From Dillenia suffruticosa (taxonomy: Eukaryota > Streptophyta > Magnoliopsida > Dilleniales > Dilleniaceae): 64,000 nucleotides of DNA. The stretch covers positions 2,916,501 to 2,980,500 of the forward strand of contig JAVTVX010000030.1 in NCBI GenBank assembly GCA_033439265.1. Reading direction: 5' to 3'. The translations under genes and the position numbers were made by a program. The notes beneath the pieces were generated by a model. That model was given only the letters and a program-made list of their open reading frames with translations. It had not been told where the DNA came from and did no database searches. Every line of letters starts with the position of its first letter. Position 1 is the first letter of the stretch. This document shows positions 11,343 through 24,736 of this stretch, piece after piece.

Positions 11343-14300
11343 CCTTTTTAGTTGCAGATAATTTGCTCCAGTTGGTTGGAGTGAAATATGTTGTCAGTAG
11401 AGTTGATAGCGTTTTGATACTCATTTGGAGCCCAGCTGTTTGACCAAGCTTTATCTACTTGGTTGAGGTTTTGTGATCTCTTCCACGGCACCCTGGGTTT
11501 TTGTTTTCATAGATGTTCCATGAAACTAGTGAATGTGGTAAATGTCTTTGATATGTGAAAGTAATAGGGCTTTAACTTGGGAATGGCGAAAAAGGATTTG
11601 GGAGAGCTAATCCCCTAAAATGGGCCCCACAGTGGTTGAACCGGATTAATCGGGCAAAACCCGGATACCGGTGGTGAAAACAAAATAAAAATAGGGCTTT
11701 GATATGGAAATGTTGGCAATTTGTGTGGATTTAGGTTTTAGAGTACATTGCTTGTTGGGATAATTAAGACTAAAAGTTGAGGTTATAATTGGAATGATGG
11801 TGACATACTCTATTTCTTAAATCTTTTCATGATTTTTTTTTTCTTTTCTTTCTTTCTTTTCTTGCTTTAGATGCTGATAATTTGTTTCAAATTGTCTGTA
11901 TGTGATGATTTTCTTGTGGACTAATTGTACGCTAGTCTTCATTCATGAGATTGTGTAGTGCTCTGCTGTGCTCTTTCTCCTTGCAGTATGAGCAAGTCTT
12001 GTGTTTCCTGAGTTGGTTACATGTTTTTATGTTTGAATGGCAGACACAATTAGATTGTGGCCTTTTGTCTTGTTAAGTTTCCATTTTAAGTTTATAAGGT
12101 TCATCTCCTATATTAATTTATACACTGACTGATGATAGATTTTTTCACATTCTCATTTTTTTTTTTGGTACTATACCGACCGGTATTCGAAGCCATGCTC
12201 CGACTAATCCGGTTCGGAACTTGCAGTGGCCCATTTAAGGGGGCTACCCTCCCAACGTAGTTTTTTCCATGCCCAAGCCGCGAGTCGAACTCGGGAACTT
12301 GGGTAAGGGACCTACCGCCACATTCTCATAAGTTATCCATTTGGGTGCATAAACTTGGAATGTTCTTCACATCCTGCTTTGCCATTTACATTTTGCACCT
12401 TTTGTACAACTCACTGTTTCCCATTTTGTTGTTGCTTCTTTCTCTCAGTTACATAGGATATTTAAACTTGAAAATCTTAAAGCCAAATACTTTTCTCCAT
12501 TGCTAGAGTGTGGGTCTGCTATTCAATACTGCTGCTGGATCAGACGACAACATTCGTTTTGCTCTTATTCAATATCAACTTGTTTATTTGTTTTGAACTT
12601 TGTGCTTTTTTGTTTTATGATATGCAGTCATTACAACAGCAGTTGCTGAGAAAACCAGAGGGTAATGAAGCCTTTTTGGCATTCCAAGGCAGTGGTCTAC
12701 AAGGAATGATGGGGGGCCCTAATTATGCTTCATCTTCTGGCTCCATTCAACTGCATCAGCAGGCCAGAAAGTTTGTTGATTTGGCACAGCAGCACGGTTC
12801 TCCTCTCATTCGAGAGGAGGGCCAGAATAAGAGCCAGGGCATTGAGCAACAAGTGCTAAATCCTGTGCATCAGGCTTATCTCCAATATGCTTTTCAGGCT
12901 GCACAACAGAAGTCAGCCCTTGCAATGCAATCACAACAACAGGCTAAGATAGGAATTATAGGCCCAAAGGACCAGGATATGAGCATGGGAAATCTCAAAG
13001 TGCAGGAACTAATGTCTATGCAGGGGGCAGGCCAGGGTCAAGCTTCCTCATCCAAGAAGTCTTCTGATCATTTGGCTGGCAGTGAGAAGCAGGTAGATCC
13101 AGGGCAACATATTGCCTCTGAACAGAAGAATGAGCCAAAGGCTCTTACCCAGCCAATGACAGTTGGACAATTAATGCCTAGCAATATTATGAGGCCAATG
13201 CAGGCTCCACAGGCCCCACCAAGCTCCCAAAACATGGTTAATAGCCAGCTTGCGATGGCTGCACAACTGCAAGCTCTGCAAGCTTGGGCCCTTGAGCACA
13301 ACATTGATCTAACAATGCCTGCAAATGCCAATTTGATGGCGCAGCTAATACCAATAATGCAGTCGAAGATGGTTGCGCAGCTCAAACCACATGAAAATAT
13401 TACAGGTGGACAGTCCTCATCTGCTCAAGTGTCAAAGCAACAGGTCGCTTCACCAGTTGCAAGCGACAGCTCTCCTCATGGTAACCTGTCTGGTGATGTG
13501 TCTGGTCAATCTGGGCCTGCAAAAGGACGGCAAGTGGTTCCTCAAGGCCCTTTTGGGACAAATCCCTTGATACTTAACAATGTTGGGCAGCAGTTTGGTG
13601 TTCAAATGAGGGATAATCAGGTGCCTGCTAGGCAGTCAGTTGTGACTGGAAATGGAATGCCTCCCATGCATCTTCCGCAGCCTTCAAATGTTAGTCAGGG
13701 TTCAGATCATCCTTTTCCTGCAAAAAGTACTGGGGCTGGCACAGAAAACTTGCAAATGCAGTACCTCAGGCAGATGAATCGCCTTCCTCCACAATCTGCA
13801 GTTCAATCCTGTGATGGTTCCAACCAGGTTCAACCTCAGGGTGGTTCGGGACCCCAGACACTAGAGCAGCATTTTGGGTTCACAAAACAGCAACTGCATG
13901 TTCTAAAAGCCCAGATACTGGCATTTAGACGTCTGAAGGTGTGGAAACTTATTTTTACTATTTTTGGATGGTTTGCACGTTGTAGGTACTTGATAAACAA
14001 CTTAACTAGATGAAGAGTTGCTGGCATAATGGTGCGAATTGCTTTTTATTTTATTTTATTTTTCTCTCCCTCTTGGCAGAAAGGTGAAGGCAGTCTCCCC
14101 CAAGAGCTTCTTCGAGCCATTGTTCCACCACCTCTTGAGTTGCAGTTGCAGCAGTTACCTGCTTCTGCTGGGATGAGTTACCAGGACCGACCTTCTGGGA
14201 AGAATGTTGAAAACCATTTAAGGCAGAAGGATACGAGTGAGAAGGCCCCCTCACCTGTGGCTTCAACAGCTGGACAAAGTTTCCCCATAGACGATGGTTT

Positions 14301-17300
14301 TACTGGGAATGAGAAACCAACTGCATCAGCTTATATTATTCAAGGTCCAGTGTCTGTGAAGAAGGAACCTCTGGCCGGGGTCTCTACAGCAAAGGAGGAG
14401 CAACAAGGCTTAGCAGTATCTTCTAAATCAGAGCATGAAGCTGATCGTGGTTTCCAGAAAAGTGCAGTTAAAAGCGATGTAAATCTGGATAGGGGCAAGG
14501 CAGTTGCATCTCAGGCTGCTGCATCCGATGCAGTGCAAGTCAAAAAATCTGTACAAGCAGGCACCACTCCCCAGGCTAAAGATGCAGGTTCAACTAGGAA
14601 ATATCATGGACCACTATTTGATTTCCCATTCTTCACTAGAAAACATGATTCTTTTGGGTCGCCAATAATGGTGAACAGCAATAATAACCTGACATTAGCA
14701 TATGACATTAAAGATCTTCTTTGTGAAGAAGGAATGGAAGCGCTTAAAAAGAAAAGGACTGAAAATCTGAGTAAGATTGGTAATCTACTAGCAGTAAATT
14801 TAGAGAGGAAAAGAATTAGGCCAGATCTTGTTTTACGCTTGCAAATTGAAGAAAAGAAACTCAGACTCTTAGATCTTCAGGCACATCTTAGAGATGAAGT
14901 TGATCAAGCACAACAGGAAATAATGGCCATGCCTGATAGGCCTTACCGAAAGTTTGTTCGTCTATGTGAACGTCAACGTTTGGAGCTTGCAAGGCAGGTA
15001 CAGGCTTCTCAGAAGGCTGTGAGAGAGAAGCAACTGAAATCCATTTTTAATTGGCGTAAAAAACTTCTCGAGTCTCACTGGGCCATCCGTGATGCACGAA
15101 CTGCTCGCAATCGTGGAGTTGCCAAGTACCATGAGAGAATGTTGAGGGAGTTTTCAAAGAGAAAGGATGAAGACAGAACCAAGAGGATGGAAGCATTGAA
15201 GAACAATGATGTGGAGAGATATCGGGAGATGCTACTGGAGCAGCAGACTAGCATTCCAGGAGATGCTGCAGAGAGATATACTGTTCTTTCATCATTTCTC
15301 ACTCAGACGGAAGAATATCTACATAAACTTGGAAGCAAAATAACTGCTGCAAAGAATCAGCAAGAGGTGGAGGAGGCAGCAAATGCTGCTGCAGCAGCCG
15401 CACGGGCGCAGGTAAGTAATCCCTCTCTCTCTCTCTCATAGCTGGTGGTATTTATACTTTTGACTTAATTTATCTATTTCCTGTTCAAAGGGCCTCTCAG
15501 AAGAAGAAGTTAGAGCAGCAGCATCATGTGCTGGAGAAGAAGTAATGATCAGAAATCGGTTTTATGAAATGAATGCTCCTAAAGACTGTTCATCCGCAAA
15601 TAAGTAAGTTATCTTCTGTATGAATGGACTCTTCATATAATCTATCTAAACGCGAACATCAATTTGTTTGGTCTCTTTGTATTATCTTGACAAGTATGTA
15701 AGTATTATCAAGGTGTCAGGAAGCTACTGCATTCTATGAATGCATGCTTGGATTTTCTTCAGCTGCTTGCTTCTCTCAAATGGGGATTATTCCTGGAAGT
15801 AGTTTCTCTTAATCCCAATGACCTTCATTTGCCCTAATGGATGTTCTATTATGAAGCTAAGTTTGATGTACATATTTCTTGCTTTGAATGAGATTGCTGG
15901 GCTCTCAAAAAGTGTCATAAATATTTTTTTGGAGAAAGACATTCTGCAATTGCATGTAGCCCATAAAGAGATGTTGAAAAAAGGAACAATCCAAGAGCCA
16001 TTTCTCTCTCTCTTTCTGTCTCCAACTTACAAATCGACTTGATTTATTTTCTGCTTATGCTGCAGTATGTTTTCCTCTGTCTTGAACCTTTCTTCGCTTT
16101 GTGTTGTTGTTTAACTTGCATGATTCCCATATTTGCTTCTATTCATGAATTATCCAGCAATATTTGCTTTCATTAAATATGTATTCAGGTTATGAGTGAT
16201 TATTATCCTTAGAATTATCTATGACATGAAGATTTTTGGTGATGACCAGGTATTATAGTCTTGCTCATGCGGTGACTGAAAGAGTTGTAAGGCAGCCCTC
16301 AATGTTACGAGCTGGAACTTTGCGTGACTATCAGCTTGTATGTTGCAATGCCTCATAAAATTTTCATTCCTTCAATATATCTGTGTGTTGGTGTGGGTGT
16401 TTGAGGGTGTGGGTGTGTTTATGAGTGTTATGTATATATATTCTTTGTTGCAAATTAGATTTTTGTCTAAATTTGTCATGTTTGTTTTGCAGGTTGGGTT
16501 GCAATGGATGCTTTCTCTCTATAACAACAAATTAAATGGGATTTTAGCTGATGAGATGGGCCTTGGGAAGACTGTACAGGTAAAAATCTTCTTTAGGCAA
16601 TAAATAGGATGAACGGTTGTTGTTTCTCTTCTAGCTACTGATTCAGTATCTGCATTTGTATCTGCGGTACGGTTTGAGCTAAGCAATGTGCATTGGTATC
16701 TTCTTATGTTGTTTACAGGTGATGGCACTAATTGCGTACTTGATGGAGTTCAAAGGGAACTATGGGCCTCATCTTATTATTGTTCCAAATGCTGTTTTGG
16801 TTAACTGGAAGGTCAGATGCTTTTTCAACTTTAAAGTTGTCTTTTACTCATCAACAATTTTTGACACGTCAAGTGTGATGTTTCAGAGCGAGTTCCTTAA
16901 TTGGCTTCCATCTGTGTCATGTATCTTTTATGTTGGTGGAAAGGATCAACGATCAAAATTATTTTCTCAAGTAAGATGCACAAAATTGCAGATTTTTGGC
17001 TTTAAGGTTTATATTTTCCTAAGCTTCTCAATTTGTTACTGTCATTCAGGAGGTTTGTGCCATGAAATTCAATGTACTTGTGACAACATATGAGTTTATA
17101 ATGTACGACCGTTCGAAACTATCCAAAGTTGATTGGAAGTATATCATAATTGATGAAGCACAGCGAATGAAGGATAGGGAATCAGTTCTAGCTCGTGATC
17201 TTGATAGGTATCGCTGTCAGCGACGACTGCTTCTCACTGGAACCCCCTTACAGGTATGTGACTGTCGCATCAAACTCAGGCATGGGTACATGAATCTGGA

Positions 17301-20300
17301 TCTGGCTAAGTGTTAAGATCCTGCCCCAAGTTGATTTATCTTTTATTTGGTTTCCCTTGTTTGGTTGGTTGTTCTCTCTCTCTCTCTTGGGGGGGGGGGA
17401 GGATTTGCATTTGGTAGGACCAGAAATTTGTAAAGAATTGCACATTTGATCTATATCTACTTTAGTGGCCATGACAGGAGAAGAAAAGGCATATTTATTT
17501 TGTTTGTTTGTGTCAAATTTGAATTAGTTTAGGGACGATGGATAACCCTTTTATTTACTTCAACATCTTACCTTCCTATTTGTTGGTTCTGTGTTTATGA
17601 TTGTAGTACACCATTAACAAATTTCTTTTATGTCTCCCCTTGTCCACAGAATGATTTGAAAGAACTCTGGTCTCTTTTGAATCTTCTCCTTCCAGAAGTG
17701 TTTGATAATAGAAAGGCTTTTCATGACTGGTTCTCAAAACCTTTTCAAAGAGAAGGTTCAACACAAAATGCAGAAGATGACTGGCTTGAGACCGAGAAGA
17801 AGGTCATCATTATCCACCGCCTTCATCAAATTTTGGAGCCTTTTATGTTGAGGCGCCGTGTTGAAGATGTGGAAGGTTCACTTCCTCCTAAGGTATGCTT
17901 CTAGCACTTTTTGGTGATTAAGTCCTTTTGTATTATTGATGACTAATCGCATTTTGCATTGCAGGTTTCTATTGTTTTAAGATGTAGAATGTCAGCCATA
18001 CAGAGTGCCATTTATGATTGGATCAAATCTACTGGTACCATACGAGTTGATCCTGAAGATGAAAATAGAAGGGCTCAGAAAAGTGCAATTTACCAGGTCA
18101 AGGAGTATAAGCCTCTAAATAATAGGTGTATGGAACTCCGGAAGACTTGCAACCATCCCTTGCTTAATTACCCATATTTTAGTGACTTCTCCAAGGATTT
18201 CCTTGTGAGGTCTTGTGGAAAATTATGGATCTTAGATAGGATTCTCATAAAACTCCAGAGAACTGGGCACCGGGTTCTACTTTTCAGTACCATGACAAAA
18301 CTCCTTGACATATTGGAAGAATATCTGCAGTGGAGACGGCTTGTGTACAGAAGAATAGATGGAACAACTAGTTTAGAGGATCGTGAATCAGCTATTGTGG
18401 ACTTCAATAGCCCTAATTCAGACTGCTTTATTTTTCTTCTTAGCATTCGAGCTGCTGGAAGGGGTCTAAATCTTCAGTCTGCTGACACAGTTGTCATATA
18501 TGACCCTGATCCAAATCCCAAAAATGAGGAACAGGCTGTTGCTCGAGCGCATCGCATTGGACAGAAAAGAGAAGTCAAAGTCATTTATATGGAGGCAGTT
18601 GTAGATAAAATTTCAAGCCATCAGAAAGAAGATGAATTTAGTACAGGAGGTACAGTTGATTCAGAAGATGACCTTGCAGGAAAGGACCGGTATATGGGAT
18701 CTATTGAGAGTCTTATAAGAAAAAACATTCAGCAGTATAAGATTGACATGGCAGACGAGGTTATTAATGCTGGGCGTTTTGACCAAAGGACTACACATGA
18801 AGAGAGACGCATGACATTGGAGACATTACTGCATGATGAAGAGAGGTACCAAGAAACTGTTCATGATGTTCCTTCACTGCAGGAAGTAAATCGTATGATT
18901 GCTCGGAGTGAAGAAGAGGTTGAACTGTTTGATCAGATGGATGAAGAATTGGACTGGGCTGAGGAGATGACGAGGTATGAACAGGTGCCTAAGTGGCTTC
19001 GAGCTAGTACCAAGGATGTGAATACTGCAATTGCTAATATATCCAAAAAACCTTATAAGAGCATCTTATATGGGGGAAGTATGGGCTTGGAGTCAAATGA
19101 AACGGATTCTCCTCCTAAAACTGAGAGGAATAGGGGTCGCAAAGGAAAGAAATTTCTGGTTTATTCAGAGTTGGATGATGAAAATGGAGAATTTTCTGAA
19201 GCCAGTTCTGAGGAGAGAAATGCATATTCTGTGCATGAGGAAGAGGGAGAAGCTGGTGAATATGATGATGATGAATTTAGTGGTGCTGGTGGAGCACCAC
19301 AAAGGAATAAAGATCAATCTGAAGAAGATGGCCCTGTTGGCGATGATGTGTACAACTACCTTCGAACTTCAGAGAGCACTAGGAATGATAATATACTTGA
19401 GGATGCAGGTTCCTCAGGGTCATCATCTGACAGTCGAAGATTGATGCAGACGGTGTCTCCTTCTATATCATCCCAGAAGTTTGGATCTTTGTCTGCTTTA
19501 GAAGCAAGGCCAAGTTCTATTTCCAAGAGAATTGTATGTTTAATTTTCTTTTTCATTAGATGCTTTCTGTTTGTGCTGGTTAGGTTCTGCAATATGTTGA
19601 TTATCCTTTTTGTTGAATGTTTACCAGCCAGATGAACTAGAGGAAGGGGAAATTGCTGTGTCTGGAGACTCTCATATGGACCTTCAACAATCTGGGAGTT
19701 GGATTCATGACCGTGATGAAGGGGAAGATGAGCAGGTGTTGCAGCCCAAAATAAAACGAAAGCGTAGTATTCGTGTTCGACCACGACTTAACGTGGAGAG
19801 GCTGGAAGAGAAGTTAAGCAATGAAAAGCCATCTCTGCAGCGTGGAGATTCATCTCATTTGTTAGTCCAAATGGATGGTAAACTGGAAGCACATTTAAGA
19901 ACGGACCCTGAAACCAAAAGGTTTGGAGAGTCCATTGCTTTCAAGCATGATCAGAGTGAATCTTCAATGAAAAAGCGTAATTTACCTTCGAGGAGAGTTG
20001 CTAATCAATCGAAATTGCTTGCATCACCTAAGTCAGGTAGATCTGCACCTGCAGAAGATAGCTCTGAGCACTCCAAAGAGAGTTGGGAGGCCAAGGGAGT
20101 TAGTACAACCGGGTCAGCTTTTGGTGCAAGGATGTCTGAAATCATTCAGAGAAGGGTATGTTTCTTTAAATTAATTTTATATTTACTTTGTTGTTCTCTA
20201 GGCATAAAATGAATTTTGTTAAGAAAAGAGAAAGATATATATCAAGCACGATATTTAGAGTGCTCTGTAAAGATTTTGTTCTAATATTTATTGTAACTAA

Positions 20301-22896
20301 TGACTTGCTTGGTTGTACCTTGATGCTTGGCTTCTCCATGAAGATTCTGCAATTCTATGACCACAACAACAGAACTTCCTTTATGCACATGTTTAAACCT
20401 GTGCTGTGCTGTGTGGACAGGAAGTGCTAATTGATGCCGTCATAATATATAACGCTTTTGGCTTTGTCTATTTTTGCAGTGCAAGAGTGTCATCGGCAAG
20501 CTTCAAAAGAAAATAGAAAAGGAAGGTCATCAAATTGTACCTTTGCTTATGGATTTGTGGAAAAGGAGTGAAAACACTGGCTACACTCCTGGGAGTAATC
20601 TCTTGGATCTACGAAAAATAGATCAACGAATTGATAGATTGGAGTATAATGGTGTGATGGACTTCGTGTTTGATGTGCAATTCATGTTGAAAAGTGCAGT
20701 ACAATATTTTGGATTCTCACATGAGGTATACTATTATTTCCTTTTCTTAGTCATGCTTCTACTCTGCTGAAGTAAATTATGAGCTTTGCATTTGATATAC
20801 TATTATTTAGGATGTCTTTTTGGTGTTATTGTTTGGAGTGCATGCCATACTAAAATTGCCTTATATGTGATTGGCTTTTAATTTATCCTTCTGTGACCAT
20901 AGTCCTGTATTGGGACACCTTATTAATCTATGAGTTACTTGAATAGGGTTTTGTGTATGCTGCTTGTATTTTTGTATTGAGCAACTGAAATATTTTTGTA
21001 ATTTTTGTGGTCAACATTGTAAACCGACACAATGGGTTGTCTAGGCTGAGAAAAGCATCTTAGGGAAATATGCTTTCACCAAGGTCTCATCCCATCATCT
21101 TTTGATCCACTATACAATAACTATCTTATATTCCCTGAGAGGCCTGGATTTCTTTTTCCAGGTCATGACACACGTAGATTGGAATTAATTAGCATTAAGT
21201 GCCCTATTTGTATAGTTCTCACCAAGCCTCAGATATCCACCCCCCCAAAAAAAAAAAATTCAGCATTTGATTTGCTAGTTGTATGAGTTTGAGGAGATCC
21301 TGCTTGCTTGGAGTTAGATTCTTTTGCGGGACCGTTCACAATTGCTTCGTGAGTAGCCAAACACATATGCAACTTTTTTGACTATATGCTTGTCTTGATA
21401 AGTGTAATTTCCAAGACTAATTAAGGTAGATGTGTCATCGCTATTGTGATGTAAAAATTATCAATTGAAGTATGCTGTTGAAGACTAGTTATTGGACATT
21501 ACATTGGGATAGATATAATGTCACAAGATTTTAGCATTTTCTCTGACCACTTTGGACACAACCAAATTCATTAATTCTTTGATGTGCCATGAACTTCTGT
21601 TCTTTGTTTCTAGTTACGCATGCTTTTTTTTTTTATTTTAAATTGTCTCTTTGGGCCCATGCTTCAGGAATCTTTTAGAGATCATAGTTTAGGGGATTGG
21701 AAGAGAGACCGGAAAGAAATCTTCATTGTATTTTGTTCTGGATCTGTACTTTTGGCTTTGAAGTTTTCTCAACCTTAGGCGTTCTGTACATGAGGTTAAG
21801 AAATTCATAAGAACGCAAAAAACAAATAAGGATATGTTCTGGAATTATCTTAGGTTGTGTTCCTTCAAGAGTAGCTAACCTATTAAACATAAGAAAACTG
21901 CCTGCCAAACTGATGTCTTTATATGTTCTCAGCTGCAGCACAGGCTTAGCAAATGGGAAATCTTCTGAGGTGGACTGTTGTGAGATTTTATCCTTTAATT
22001 TGTTCATTTTTGCTTTGTGAGTGCATGAGGTATTAAGAATTTGGGTTGAAAAAGGAACTTTGTCGTACTGTTTCCCTGAATTGCTGGAACTTTGTATGGT
22101 TATAATAGCTAAAGCATTACTAGTGCATGTTCATGAATGTCTTTGAGACTTGGTTTCTGCATTCTTGTGTCTGTGTGGTATTAAGGGACTTCAGAGCAGA
22201 GCATATATATGATCTCTGAGTCTTCTCTAACTGAGAATGGCATGATCTTATGATTCGGTACAGGTAAGAAATGAAGCAAGGAAAGTGCAGGATCTCTTTT
22301 TCGACATCATGAAGGTAGCATTTCCAGATACAGATTTTAGAGATGCCAGAAATGCTGTCACTTTCTCTAGCACACTCGCTGGCTCTAGCTCTGCTCCATC
22401 CCCTAGGCAATTGGTGGCCGGCCAGACAAAAAGACATAGGTTGATTAATGAGGTGGAGCATGATCCAAGCCCTCCTCCAAAACCACTGACCCGAGGATCT
22501 GCCAGTGGTGAAGACTCGAGGACAAGAAGCCATATGCTGCAAAAAGAATCCAGACTTAGCAGCAGTGGCCGTGATCAGGGCCCACAGGATGAGTCACCCC
22601 TGCTAACTCATCCAGGAGAACTAGTCATTTGCAAGAAGAAGAGAAAGGATCGGGAAAAGTCTGTAGCCAAGGCTGGAACTGGTTCATCAGGTCCGGTCTC
22701 ACCAAGTATTGGTCGCATCATGAAAAGTCCAGGCTCGGGATCAATCCTGAAGGATGCAAAAATAAGTCAGCAGTGGTCCAATCAATCCCCTCAGGGAACA
22801 AGTAGTGGTGGGATGGGAACCGGGTCTGTCGGTTGGGCAAATCCGGTGAAAAGGATGAGGACAGATGCTGGGAAGAGAAGGCCAAGCCATTTATGA
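10590..22896 (+). CDS. BRM: BRAHMA (BRM), SWI/SNF chromatin-remodelling ATPase
   Basis: Catalytic ATPase of the plant BRM-type SWI/SNF complex; it slides or ejects nucleosomes in the nucleus. Coding exons: 10590-10763, 12628-13938, 14080-15411, 15491-15603, 16250-16337, 16493-16579, 16719-16811, 16887-16970, 17050-17253, 17650-17892, 17965-19533, 19628-20155, 20480-20725, 22264-22896. All junctions are GT-AG and in frame, giving 2,234 residues (Arabidopsis BRM is about 2,190). Domains: Q-rich N-terminus (about 40-57), QLQ (474-506), HSA (about 783-860), DEXD ATPase with DEMGLGKT (K1032) and DEAQ (1129-1132), helicase C (about 1330-1450, ending ARAHRIGQ), SnAC (about 1456-1585), acidic region, bromodomain (about 1939-2050). 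The start is the first ATG in the conserved MQSGGGGG context. Near residue 1633 an AT-hook-like site reads RGRK, not RGRP. The gene appears intact. Confidence 0.97.
11300..11342. repeat. 43-base poly-T tract in BRM intron 1
   Basis: An uninterrupted T run in the first coding intron. No target duplication was found, so it may be a simple tract or an old retroposon tail in reverse. Confidence 0.8.
11574..11689 (+). mobile_element. 5'-truncated tRNA-derived SINE in BRM intron 1
   Basis: The 3' half of the SINE family seen across the window, with the family words GGGAGAGCT, CCGGATTAATC and CGGATACCGG, ending in an A-rich tail. The direct repeat AATAGGGCTTT flanks it (11563-11573 and 11690-11700), marking a single insertion. 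The tRNA-like head is missing. Confidence 0.75.
12157..12318 (-). mobile_element. tRNA-derived SINE in BRM intron 1
   Basis: A reverse-oriented copy. It starts with the T run of its tail, then carries the family core (ACCGGTATTCG, CCGACTAATCCGG) and a box-B-like GAGTCGAACTC near its head. The direct repeat CACATTCTCAT flanks it (12146-12156 and 12319-12329). It lies antisense to BRM, about 300 bases before exon 2. Confidence 0.8.
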
Positions 22897-23179
22897 TAGG
22901 TTAGTGTATCTTGTAATGAGAAATTTGTTGCTATAGATTCAGGTTTGATGCATGAGTAACCCTTATTCTGGGAATGTACAAGCTCTGAAATGAGCTCCTT
23001 CTGTTGATATATATGAGCATCTCCATTTTCTCCACAACCGTTTCTTGGCTCATTTTACACAGAAGAGCCGCAGCCTTTACTGGTAGAACCAAACCTCCCC
23101 CCCCCCCATCGTGGCGCCGCGGGGAAAACAAAAAAAAACAAAAAAAAAAGAAGGAAAAGAGAAAAAGAACGAGAAATGG

Positions 23180-23224
<45 letters not shown>

Positions 23225-23667
23225 TTGATCAAGGAAGGAAAAACAGTGACCCCAGCTTAGACATCTTTATCTAAGTTCCAAGCTATGAAGGATTGATTCT
23301 TTAGTGGTTGGTTTGAGTCATTGGTCTCCTGGGTCCTAAGATGTGTTCATATCACCGTTCATGAAAATTCTTGTTAGGTTGTACACAAGATAGCTTTACT
23401 TGCATTCTTACCGTTTCTGCTCTGTGCATATTGTTGTGGCTGCGACCTTTTCATCCTGCACGTTACCGTTGCTATTTGTTAGATGTTGAGTTGGTAAGGG
23501 TGATCGAGTTCTATTTTGGGAGGATATTTAGTGTGGTGAGACAACTTTGAGAATCTATTTTTTTAACGTGTACAGGCTAGCCAGGTTCAAGGAAACGGTG
23601 GTTAGTGACTGTATTGTGATGGTTCTTTACTTTGGGATCTTGTTTTCTTGTGTAATATGAATGATTG
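22897..23667 (+). other. BRM 3' untranslated region and downstream spacer
   Basis: The stop codon TGA is at 22894-22896. No clear AATAAA follows, so the poly(A) site is not placed. The stretch includes a run of 12 C near 23097, an A-rich patch and a 38-base T run (23184-23221). No further gene is seen. Confidence 0.55.
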
Positions 23668-23794
23668 GCAAAAACTCAAGACAATTCCTGATCATTCATA
23701 TTCTGGGGAACACGAGAATATGAATGAGCGGGAATCATTCATATTCTGGGGAACACAAGAATATGAATGAGCGGGAATTGTCTCGATTTTTTGC
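23668..23794. repeat. Nested inverted repeat (fold-back) downstream of BRM
   Basis: Outer arms of about 21 bases (23668-23688 and 23774-23794) are complementary with two or three mismatches. Between them a unit of about 45 bases occurs twice in tandem. Each unit is itself palindromic, with CATTCATATTCT paired to AGAATATGAATG around a GGGGAACAC loop. The DNA or RNA can fold as two small hairpins or as one stem of about 50 bp. No coding sense is seen. Confidence 0.8.
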
Positions 23795-24736
23795 TTTGTT
23801 ATAGAAGAGTATTAATATAGTTGATTCTGTTTGGTGGTCTTGAAGGAAGGAAGGACAGTTTAGCATAAAATTATTTTTCACTTTTTTATGGAACGGTGCT
23901 CCTATAGTAGTCATTTTCCTTAGAAATGGACTTGGAAGATGCAGACCCCTCTACAAATTTCTTTCTTCGGGTGGAATACCGTGTGAGAAAGTATTTTTAC
24001 TCAATAATTTACAAAGACGGGAAAAGGTTTTTGTGAATAGGTGCATATGTGCAAATTTGAGGCGTAGTCCATTGGTCATTTTCTACTACATTGCCTGTGG
24101 GTAAGGGAATTATAGAATGGTTTTAGGTTTTAGTGGATATTTATAGATGGTGACACAATGACATTGAAGATGAATTATAGAATTGTTCGTGTTTTCCTAT
24201 GGATAAGCCGAAGAGAAGACTTTAACCGTGGTTCCTTTGGCTAGTATGGCATGAACTTTTTGTCTTATTTTGAACTATTGGCTTTGTAAATTTTGGGATA
24301 GGCACCCTCTTATTGTCTCTAATAAAGATTTATTTATAAAATATAGATAAATAAATTTTCACTGGTCGGAGAAAAAAACATTTTGAAGTATCTCATGGTG
24401 GGCATTTATGATATGAATCCACAAAATCGTATCATTGCTTAAATATTAATTATTATGAACATTTAAACTAATGCTTTTTTTTTTTCTCTTTTCTTTTTGC
24501 TGCTTATAGGATATTATTCCCTTGTTATTGAGTAATATCGCCTGCCTAAAACTCATTAGATTTTCCATTTTTTTTTAATATGAAACTCATGATAGGCACT
24601 TGTAAAATTAAGACAGACAGTCCTTATCACACAAATTGATGTTATCACGGGGTGTTTTCTCCTTCACAATCACATTTGGAGAGAAATGCAAGTTAATCCA
24701 GAGCACGAAGACTACATTGAATTTCACAGAGAGCAG
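23795..24736. other. Spacer without recognised genes
   Basis: AT-rich sequence with a T run near 24475. No conserved reading frame, RNA gene or repeat family is recognised. Confidence 0.55.

Noticed and set aside
12508-12627. Upstream extension of BRM exon 2 as a longer protein start
   Set aside because: This is intron 1 sequence before the acceptor at 12627. BRM starts at 10590 in the conserved MQSGGGG context.
18168-18446. 92-codon minus-strand frame
   Set aside because: Shadow of BRM exon 11, which encodes the helicase C domain on the + strand.
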